In this document: positions 56,932 through 64,000 of the stretch, piece after piece
Layout of the letters: every line of letters begins with the position of its first letter
Position numbering within the stretch: position 1 is the stretch's first letter
Source of the DNA: Pasteurella canis
GTDB lineage: Bacteria > Pseudomonadota > Gammaproteobacteria > Enterobacterales > Pasteurellaceae
NCBI RefSeq assembly: GCF_900454865.1
Contig: NZ_UGTV01000015.1
Coordinates: 1,986,001 to 2,050,000, forward strand
Direction of reading: 5' to 3'
Length of the DNA stretch: 64,000 nucleotides
Notes under the pieces: generated by a model
The model's database searches: none
Told to the model about the DNA's origin: nothing
Seen by the model: only the letters and a program-made list of their open reading frames with translations
Program-made: the position numbers and the translations under genes

Positions 56932-57300
56932 ATGTCATTAACTAACGAACAAATTATTGAAGCGATTGCTTCTAAATCTGTAACTGAAATCGTAGAATTA
57001 ATCACTGCGATGGAAGAAAAATTTGGTGTTTCTGCAGCAGCAGCGGCAGTAGCAGTAGCAGCAGGTCCAGCAGAAGCTGCTGAAGAGAAAACTGAATTTG
57101 ACGTAGTGCTTGCAGGTGCAGGTGCTAACAAAGTAGCAGTTATCAAAGCTGTACGTGGTGCAACTGGTTTAGGCTTAAAAGAAGCTAAAGACTTAGTAGA
57201 GTCTGCTCCAGCAGTGTTGAAAGAAGGCATCTCTAAAGCTGAAGCTGATGCACTTAAGAAAGAATTAGAAGAAGCTGGCGCACAAGTAGAAATCAAATAA
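56932..57300 (+). CDS. rplL: 50S ribosomal protein L7/L12
   Basis: 122 residues, [20 protein letters not shown], an Ala-rich hinge near 38-50, and the C-terminal [20 protein letters not shown] and [15 protein letters not shown]. The ATG at 56932 is chosen (TTTAGGA upstream); three further codons upstream are not coding. Confidence 0.98.
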   Translation: MSLTNEQIIEAIASKSVTEIVELITAMEEKFGVSAAAAAVAVAAGPAEAAEEKTEFDVVLAGAGANKVAVIKAVRGATGLGLKEAKDLVESAPAVLKEGISKAEADALKKELEEAGAQVEIK

Positions 57301-57332
57301 TTTTGATTGACTTGTTAGCCCTTCAAGGCTCG

Positions 57333-57362
57333 ATGGCTGGTGGTTTTTCCATCAGCCATTTT
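57333..57362 (+). terminator. Attenuator-like hairpin between rplL and rpoB
   Basis: ATGGCTGGTGG and CCATCAGCCAT pair over 11 bp (one G-T), with a 5-nt loop and a short run of four Ts. In E. coli a partial terminator at the same place reduces rpoBC transcription relative to rplJL. Confidence 0.75.
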
Positions 57363-57575
57363 GTGCTATCAAAACAGGAATAAATTTCTCCGTTTGGTTT
57401 TTTCTGTTTTTCTCAAATTAATTAAGTTGACATAATTTGGGGTATCCGCTCATCAGAAGTAAGGTTCAGAGTGCGGTCATCTAGAAACGGTATCTTAATA
57501 ACATACATCGCATACATAGTGTTTGTTTAGACAACATTATGTGTTTGGTTCACTGAAACACAGCAGAGGAACCCT

Positions 57576-60500
57576 ATGGTTTACTCATATACCGAGAAAA
57601 AACGTATTCGTAAAGACTTTGGCAAACGCCCACAAGTTTTAAATGTACCTTATTTATTAACAATTCAACTAGACTCTTTTGATAAATTTATTCAAAGAGA
57701 CCCAGAAGGTTTGCAAGGCTTAGAAGCTGCATTCCGTTCTGTCTTCCCAATCGTCAGCAATAATGGCAATACTGAACTACAATATGTGAGCTATCAATTG
57801 GGGGAGCCAGTATTTGATGTAAGAGAATGTCAAATTCGTGGCACCACTTATGCTGCACCATTGCGTGTTAAATTACGTTTAGTCAGCTATGACAAAGATG
57901 CTGCGCCAGGCACAATCAAAGATATTAAAGAACAAGAAGTCTATATGGGTGAAATTCCATTAATGACTGATAACGGTACTTTTGTTATTAATGGTACTGA
58001 ACGTGTTATTGTGTCGCAATTGCATCGTAGTCCGGGTGTATTCTTTGATTCTGACAAAGGTAAAACACATTCTTCAGGTAAAGTTTTATATAATGCACGT
58101 ATTATTCCTTATCGTGGTTCTTGGTTAGATTTTGAATTTGATCCAAAAGATAACTTATATGCACGTATTGACCGCCGTCGTAAATTACCCGCAACGATTA
58201 TTTTACGCGCATTAAACTACACTACAGAACAAATCCTCGATCTTTTCTTTGATAAAGTTGTATTTGAAATTAAAGACAACAAGTTGCTTATGACATTAGT
58301 GCCAGAAAGATTACGTGGTGAAACAGCAACATTTGATATTGAAGCAAATGGCAAGGTTTATATTGAGCGAGGTCGTCGCATTACAGCACGTCATATTCGT
58401 GCATTAGAAAAAGATAATGTCACTCAAGTTGAAGTTCCAACAGAATATATTGTTGGTAAAATCGCCGCTAAAGATTATGTTGATTTAGATAGTGGTGAAG
58501 TAATTTGCCCTGCTAATATGGAAGTTTCGTTAGAAATGTTAGCGAAATTATCTCAAGCGGGTTATAAAACAATTGAAACCTTATTTACCAATGATTTAGA
58601 TCATGGACCTTATATTTCTGAAACATTGCGTGTTGATCCTTCTAGCGACCGTTTAAGTGCATTGGTTGAAATTTATCGCATGATGCGCCCAGGTGAGCCA
58701 CCAACAAAAGAAGCTGCAGAAAGTTTATTTGATAATCTATTCTTCTCTTCAGATCGTTATGATTTATCTGCAGTAGGACGTATGAAATTTAACCGTTCTT
58801 TAGGTATTGATGAAGAGATTGGCAGTGGTATTTTAAGCAACGATGATATCATCGGTGTAATGAAGAAACTAATTGAGATTCGTAATGGTCGTGGTGAAGT
58901 TGATGATATCGATCATTTAGGTAATCGTCGTATTCGCTCAGTTGGTGAAATGGCAGAGAATCAATTCCGTATCGGTTTAGTAAGAGTTGAAAGAGCGGTA
59001 AAAGAACGCCTATCTCTGGGAGATCTAGATGCTGTTACGCCACAAGATTTGATCAATGCAAAACCCATTTCTGCTGCAGTGAAAGAGTTTTTTGGTTCTT
59101 CACAACTTTCACAATTCATGGATCAAAACAACCCGTTGTCAGAAGTCACGCATAAACGTCGTATTTCTGCATTAGGTCCAGGTGGTTTGACTCGTGAGCG
59201 CGCGGGCTTTGAAGTGCGAGATGTTCACGCAACTCACTATGGTCGTGTGTGTCCAATTGAAACGCCTGAAGGTCCAAACATTGGTTTGATCAACTCACTT
59301 TCAGTTTACGCCCGTACTAACGATTATGGTTTCTTAGAAACGCCATACCGTAAAGTAGTAAATGGTCAAGTCACAGAAGAAATTGAATATTTATCTGCGA
59401 TTGAAGAAGGTAAATATGTGATTGCACAGGCGAACTCTAATTTAGATGAGGATTTACGTTTTACTGATGCATTTGTTACATGCCGTGGAGAACATGGTGA
59501 ATCTGGCTTATATCGTCCAGATGAAATCCATTATATGGACGTTTCAACTCAACAAGTGGTTTCTGTTGCAGCAGCATTAATTCCATTCTTGGAGCATGAT
59601 GATGCGAACCGTGCCTTGATGGGGGCAAACATGCAACGTCAGGCAGTTCCAACATTACGTGCGGATAAACCATTAGTCGGCACAGGTATTGAGAAAGCTG
59701 TTGCAGTGGACTCTGGTGTAACAGTAATTGCAAAACGTGGTGGTACAATTCAATATGTTGATGCTTCTCGTATCGTAGTAAAAGTCAATGAAGATGAAAC
59801 GATCCCAGGTGAGGCAGGTATTGATATTTATAACCTTGTAAAATATACCCGTTCAAACCAAAATACTTGTATCAACCAAGTGCCTTGTGTGTCATTAGGT
59901 GAACCTATTGGGCGTGGTGAAGTGTTAGCTGATGGTCCTTCAACAGATTTAGGTGAGTTAGCACTTGGTCAAAATATGCGTGTTGCGTTCATGCCTTGGA
60001 ATGGTTATAACTTTGAAGACTCAATGTTAGTTTCTGAACGCGTTGTACAAGAAGATCGTTTCACCACAATTCATATCCAAGAACTTTCTTGTGTGGCACG
60101 TGATACCAAATTAGGTTCAGAAGAAATCACAGCGGATATTCCAAACGTAGGTGAAGCAGCATTAAGTAAACTTGATGAATCTGGTATTGTTTACATTGGT
60201 GCGGAAGTAAAAGGTGGCGATATTCTTGTAGGTAAAGTGACTCCAAAAGGCGAGACACAATTAACTCCTGAAGAAAAATTACTACGTGCAATCTTTGGTG
60301 AAAAGGCATCTGATGTAAAAGATTCTTCATTACGTGTACCAAATAGCGTATCGGGTACCGTTATTGACGTTCAAGTCTTCACTCGCGATGGTGTAGAAAA
60401 AGACAAACGTGCGCTTGAAATTGAAGAAATGCAATTAAAACAAGCGAAAAAAGACCTTGTGGAAGAATTAGAAATCCTTGAAGCAGGTTTGTTTACACGT

Positions 60501-61604
60501 GTTCGTAGCCTTCTCATCGCGGGTGGTTTCGATGCTAAAAACTTAGATAAATTAGACCGCACTAAATGGTTAGAGCAGTCATTAAATGATGAGTCGCAAC
60601 AAAATCAGTTAGAACAGCTTGCTGAACAATATGAAGAATTACGCAAAGAGTTTGAACGTAAGTTAGAAATCCAACGTGGTAAAATCATTCAAGGTGATGA
60701 TTTAGCACCTGGCGTATTGAAAGTAGTGAAAGTGTATCTTGCGGTGAAACGTCAGATTCAACCAGGTGATAAAATGGCGGGGCGTCATGGTAACAAAGGG
60801 GTTATCTCAAAAATTAACCCTGTAGAAGACATGCCGTATGATGAAAACGGCCAGCCTGTTGATATTGTGTTGAATCCACTGGGTGTTCCATCACGGATGA
60901 ACATCGGCCAGATCTTAGAAACTCACTTAGGTTTAGCGGCGAAAGGTATTGGTGACAAGATCAATGCAATGATCAAACAACAACAAGAAGTGGCAAAATT
61001 GCGTGAATATATGCAAAAAGCATACGACTTGGGTCACGGCTCTCAAAAAGTCGATTTAAGTACTTTTACTGATGAAGAAGTCATGCGTTTAGCACAAAAC
61101 TTACGTAAAGGTTTACCGCTTGCTACTCCAGTATTTGATGGTGCACATGAAAGCGAAATCAAAGGCTTATTAGAGTTAGGTGGTTTACCAACCTCAGGTC
61201 AAATTACTTTATTTGATGGCCGTACTGGTGAGAAATTTGAGCGTCCAGTAACAGTAGGTTACATGTATATGCTCAAGTTGAACCACTTAGTTGACGACAA
61301 AATGCATGCTCGTTCAACAGGTTCTTATAGCTTGGTAACACAACAACCATTGGGTGGTAAAGCACAATTCGGTGGTCAGCGTTTCGGTGAAATGGAGGTG
61401 TGGGCACTTGAAGCATATGGTGCAGCTTATACCTTACAAGAGATGTTGACAGTGAAATCCGATGATGTGAATGGTCGTACGAAGATGTACAAAAACATCG
61501 TGGGTGGCACGCATCAAATGGATCCAGGCACACCAGAATCTTTCAACGTCATTATGAAAGAAATTCGCTCGCTTGGTATCAACATTGATTTAGATGAAGA
61601 TTAA
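57576..61604 (+). CDS. rpoB: RNA polymerase subunit beta
   Basis: 1342 residues, full length. The rifampicin pocket ([20 protein letters not shown] and [11 protein letters not shown]) is wild type in its residues. Near the end are the conserved [20 protein letters not shown] and [20 protein letters not shown] blocks. AGAGGAACC precedes the ATG. The rplL-rpoB gap is 275 bp. Confidence 0.99.
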   Translation: MVYSYTEKKRIRKDFGKRPQVLNVPYLLTIQLDSFDKFIQRDPEGLQGLEAAFRSVFPIVSNNGNTELQYVSYQLGEPVFDVRECQIRGTTYAAPLRVKLRLVSYDKDAAPGTIKDIKEQEVYMGEIPLMTDNGTFVINGTERVIVSQLHRSPGVFFDSDKGKTHSSGKVLYNARIIPYRGSWLDFEFDPKDNLYARIDRRRKLPATIILRALNYTTEQILDLFFDKVVFEIKDNKLLMTLVPERLRGETATFDIEANGKVYIERGRRITARHIRALEKDNVTQVEVPTEYIVGKIAAKDYVDLDSGEVICPANMEVSLEMLAKLSQAGYKTIETLFTNDLDHGPYISETLRVDPSSDRLSALVEIYRMMRPGEPPTKEAAESLFDNLFFSSDRYDLSAVGRMKFNRSLGIDEEIGSGILSNDDIIGVMKKLIEIRNGRGEVDDIDHLGNRRIRSVGEMAENQFRIGLVRVERAVKERLSLGDLDAVTPQDLINAKPISAAVKEFFGSSQLSQFMDQNNPLSEVTHKRRISALGPGGLTRERAGFEVRDVHATHYGRVCPIETPEGPNIGLINSLSVYARTNDYGFLETPYRKVVNGQVTEEIEYLSAIEEGKYVIAQANSNLDEDLRFTDAFVTCRGEHGESGLYRPDEIHYMDVSTQQVVSVAAALIPFLEHDDANRALMGANMQRQAVPTLRADKPLVGTGIEKAVAVDSGVTVIAKRGGTIQYVDASRIVVKVNEDETIPGEAGIDIYNLVKYTRSNQNTCINQVPCVSLGEPIGRGEVLADGPSTDLGELALGQNMRVAFMPWNGYNFEDSMLVSERVVQEDRFTTIHIQELSCVARDTKLGSEEITADIPNVGEAALSKLDESGIVYIGAEVKGGDILVGKVTPKGETQLTPEEKLLRAIFGEKASDVKDSSLRVPNSVSGTVIDVQVFTRDGVEKDKRALEIEEMQLKQAKKDLVEELEILEAGLFTRVRSLLIAGGFDAKNLDKLDRTKWLEQSLNDESQQNQLEQLAEQYEELRKEFERKLEIQRGKIIQGDDLAPGVLKVVKVYLAVKRQIQPGDKMAGRHGNKGVISKINPVEDMPYDENGQPVDIVLNPLGVPSRMNIGQILETHLGLAAKGIGDKINAMIKQQQEVAKLREYMQKAYDLGHGSQKVDLSTFTDEEVMRLAQNLRKGLPLATPVFDGAHESEIKGLLELGGLPTSGQITLFDGRTGEKFERPVTVGYMYMLKLNHLVDDKMHARSTGSYSLVTQQPLGGKAQFGGQRFGEMEVWALEAYGAAYTLQEMLTVKSDDVNGRTKMYKNIVGGTHQMDPGTPESFNVIMKEIRSLGINIDLDED

Positions 61605-61645
61605 TCTGAAATCATAACCCAAGCTTGGTGTAAAGCAATGTACGC

Positions 61646-61686
61646 TCAAGTGCGGTGAAAATTTTCAACATTTCAACCGCACTTGA
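61646..61686. repeat. Inverted uptake-signal pair between rpoB and rpoC
   Basis: TCAAGTGCGGT and ACCGCACTTGA, a perfect 11-bp stem around 19 nt. Both arms are exact uptake signals. No T-run follows (ATAAGTTTAAC), so it should not end transcription inside this essential operon. Confidence 0.85.
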
Positions 61687-61715
61687 ATAAGTTTAACTCC
61701 GACAGGAGCAAATCT

Positions 61716-64000
61716 GTGAAAGACTTAGTTAAGTTTTTAAAAGCACAATCAAAAACGAGTGAAGATTTTGATGTGATCAAAATTGGTTTAGCATCACCTG
61801 ACATGATCCGTTCTTGGTCATTCGGTGAGGTTAAAAAGCCTGAAACCATTAACTACCGCACATTCAAACCAGAACGTGATGGCCTTTTCTGTGCCCGTAT
61901 CTTTGGTCCAGTAAAAGATTATGAATGTTTATGTGGTAAATATAAACGTTTAAAACATCGTGGAGTGATTTGTGAAAAATGTGGTGTTGAAGTAACACAA
62001 ACTAAAGTGCGTCGTGAGCGTATGGGGCATATTGAGCTTGCTTCACCTGTTGCACATATTTGGTTTTTAAAATCACTGCCATCCCGTATTGGTTTATTAC
62101 TTGATATGCCATTACGTGATATTGAACGTGTTTTATATTTCGAATCATATATTGTGATTGAGCCAGGAATGACTGATTTAGAGAAAGGGCAGTTATTGAC
62201 TGAAGAGCAATATTTAGATGCAGAAGATCGCTGGGGTGATGAGTTTGAAGCAAAAATGGGTGCAGAGGCAATTCAAGCTTTATTGCGCGATATGGACCTG
62301 CCTCAGGAGTGTGAAAACTTACGTGAAGAATTACAAGAAACTAACTCAGAAACGAAACGTAAGAAAATCACGAAACGTTTAAAACTTTTAGAAGCATTTA
62401 TTCAATCTGGCAACAAACCAGAGTGGATGGTGATGACTGTATTACCCGTATTACCACCAGATTTACGCCCATTAGTACCACTTGATGGTGGTCGTTTTGC
62501 AACGTCAGATCTGAACGACTTATACCGTCGTGTAATTAACCGTAACAACCGTTTAAAACGTCTTTTAGACTTAATCGCACCAGACATTATCGTGCGTAAC
62601 GAGAAACGTATGTTACAAGAATCTGTCGATGCGTTATTAGATAATGGTCGTCGTGGTCGTGCAATTACGGGTTCTAATCGTCGCCCATTAAAATCACTTG
62701 CGGATATGATCAAGGGCAAACAAGGTCGTTTCCGTCAAAACTTATTAGGTAAACGTGTTGACTACTCAGGTCGTTCTGTAATCACAGTAGGTCCATACTT
62801 ACACCTACATCAATGTGGTTTACCGAAGAAAATGGCGTTGGAATTGTTCCGTCCATTTATCTATGCAAAATTAGAGAGTCGTGGTTTTGCTTCAACGATT
62901 AAAGCTGCGAAGAAAATGGTTGAACGCGAAGATGCGATCGTATGGGATATTTTAGCGGATGTTATTCGTGAACACCCAATTTTGTTAAACCGTGCACCAA
63001 CATTGCACCGTTTAGGTATTCAAGCATTTGAACCATTATTGATCGAAGGTAAAGCGATCCAGTTACACCCACTAGTTTGTGCGGCGTTCAACGCAGACTT
63101 CGATGGCGACCAAATGGCGGTTCACGTACCACTGACATTAGAAGCACAGTTAGAAGCACGTGCGTTAATGATGTCAACCAATAACATTTTATCACCAGCA
63201 AACGGTGAACCTATTATTGTTCCATCACAAGACGTTGTATTAGGTCTTTACTATATGACGCGTGACAAAGTGAACGGTAAAGGCGAAGGAATGTTGTTGC
63301 AAGACCCTCGTGAAGCGGAGAAAGCGTATCGTACAGGTCAAGCTGAATTACATTCTCGCGTAAAAGTACGTATCACAGAATATGTGAAAAACGCAGCAGG
63401 CGAGTTTGAGTCTCAAACTCACTTAGTAGATACTACGATTGGTCGTGCGATTCTTTGGATGATTGCACCAAAAGGTATGCCATTTAGCTTGTTTAACCAA
63501 ACATTAGGTAAAAAGGCAATTTCCAAGTTAATCAACGAGAGCTACCGTCGCTTAGGTATGAAGCCAAGTGTGCTTTTCGCTGACCAAATTATGTATACAG
63601 GTTTTGCGTATGCAGCTCGTTCTGGTTCATCTGTCGGTATTGATGACATGGTGATACCTGCGAAGAAATACGAAATTATCTCTGCAGCAGAAGAAGAGGT
63701 AGCAGAAATTCAAGAGCAGTTCCAATCAGGTTTAGTTACTGCTGGTGAGCGTTATAACAAAGTGATCGATATTTGGGCTGCTGCAAACGAACGTGTTGCT
63801 AAAGCGATGATGGAAAACTTGTCTACAGAAGAAGTAATTAACCGTGAAGGCAATCCAGAGAAGCAGGCATCCTTTAATAGCATCTTCATGATGGCGGACT
63901 CTGGTGCTCGTGGTTCTGCGGCACAGATTCGTCAGTTAGCAGGTATGCGTGGTCTAATGGCTCGTCCAGATGGTTCGATCATCGAAACGCCAATTACGGC
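61716..64000 (+). CDS. rpoC: RNA polymerase subunit beta', 5' part
   Basis: The first 761 codons; the gene runs off the right edge. It starts with GTG, with GACAGGAGCAA before it, and begins [20 protein letters not shown]. Zinc site C71, C73, C86, C89 (CLCG, then CEKC). The catalytic magnesium motif [12 protein letters not shown] is at residues 459-470, one position later than in E. coli. The last part visible has [20 protein letters not shown] (bridge helix/trigger loop region). Confidence 0.98.
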   Translation, partial: MKDLVKFLKAQSKTSEDFDVIKIGLASPDMIRSWSFGEVKKPETINYRTFKPERDGLFCARIFGPVKDYECLCGKYKRLKHRGVICEKCGVEVTQTKVRRERMGHIELASPVAHIWFLKSLPSRIGLLLDMPLRDIERVLYFESYIVIEPGMTDLEKGQLLTEEQYLDAEDRWGDEFEAKMGAEAIQALLRDMDLPQECENLREELQETNSETKRKKITKRLKLLEAFIQSGNKPEWMVMTVLPVLPPDLRPLVPLDGGRFATSDLNDLYRRVINRNNRLKRLLDLIAPDIIVRNEKRMLQESVDALLDNGRRGRAITGSNRRPLKSLADMIKGKQGRFRQNLLGKRVDYSGRSVITVGPYLHLHQCGLPKKMALELFRPFIYAKLESRGFASTIKAAKKMVEREDAIVWDILADVIREHPILLNRAPTLHRLGIQAFEPLLIEGKAIQLHPLVCAAFNADFDGDQMAVHVPLTLEAQLEARALMMSTNNILSPANGEPIIVPSQDVVLGLYYMTRDKVNGKGEGMLLQDPREAEKAYRTGQAELHSRVKVRITEYVKNAAGEFESQTHLVDTTIGRAILWMIAPKGMPFSLFNQTLGKKAISKLINESYRRLGMKPSVLFADQIMYTGFAYAARSGSSVGIDDMVIPAKKYEIISAAEEEVAEIQEQFQSGLVTAGERYNKVIDIWAAANERVAKAMMENLSTEEVINREGNPEKQASFNSIFMMADSGARGSAAQIRQLAGMRGLMARPDGSIIETPIT

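Overview
The window is a stretch of AT-rich chromosome from a member of the Pasteurellaceae, most like Pasteurella and its close relatives. The evidence is the Haemophilus-type DNA uptake signal (AAGTGCGGT or its complement), found about 27 times as an exact copy and often as inverted pairs acting as terminators. The gene families also fit: OpsX, KdkA, LgtF-type inner-core LPS genes, the hybrid peroxiredoxin-glutaredoxin, Na+-NQR with NqrM, and rplKA separated from rplJL. The genus call is inference from memory of related genomes. Almost everything is core genome; I see no prophage, IS element, integron or CRISPR array.

Layout. 1-4.3 kb: start of nupC, a YczE-type membrane protein, a family-9 glycosyltransferase and the rpsP-rimM-trmD-rplS operon. 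4.8-7.4 kb: a DcuC-type transporter paired with an AbgA-like amidohydrolase. 7.5-14 kb: an ABC exporter and the LPS inner-core block opsX/kdkA/coaD-waaA/lgtF. 14-23 kb: a methyltransferase, tpiA, corA-yggT-yggU, trmB-yggL, cytochrome b561 and mutY-yggX-mltC. 23.4 kb: tRNA-Phe and tRNA-Asn. 23.9-28.7 kb: yajG/bolA, then a divergent RbsBAC-type sugar ABC cassette. 29.1-36.4 kb: nqrABCDEF, apbE and nqrM, a complete sodium-pumping NADH dehydrogenase with its flavin-attachment and iron-insertion accessories. 36.6-40 kb: mnmA, a MerR/CDF metal-efflux pair and hldD. 40.4-44.8 kb: deoC-deoR, then oxyR-fabR-thioredoxin facing the peroxiredoxin gene. 44.9-52.3 kb: slyX, fkpA, a YheO-type regulator, tusDCB and the str operon (rpsL, rpsG, fusA, tuf). 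52.5-64 kb: secE-nusG, rplKA, an inserted glycerate kinase, rplJL, rpoB and the start of rpoC.

No wholly new system is evident. The best second-look items are regulatory. (1) A single CRP-like site lies exactly 41.5 bp from both predicted starts of the divergent sugar ABC operons, with a palindrome over one of the promoters. (2) Tandem CRP-like sites precede deoC. (3) A textbook 19-bp-spacer MerR promoter drives a short CDF transporter that lacks the usual C-terminal domain. (4) Several terminator hairpins derived from uptake-signal pairs have lost the uptake core while keeping base pairing. All start sites, binding sites and terminators are read by eye from sequence and are untested.
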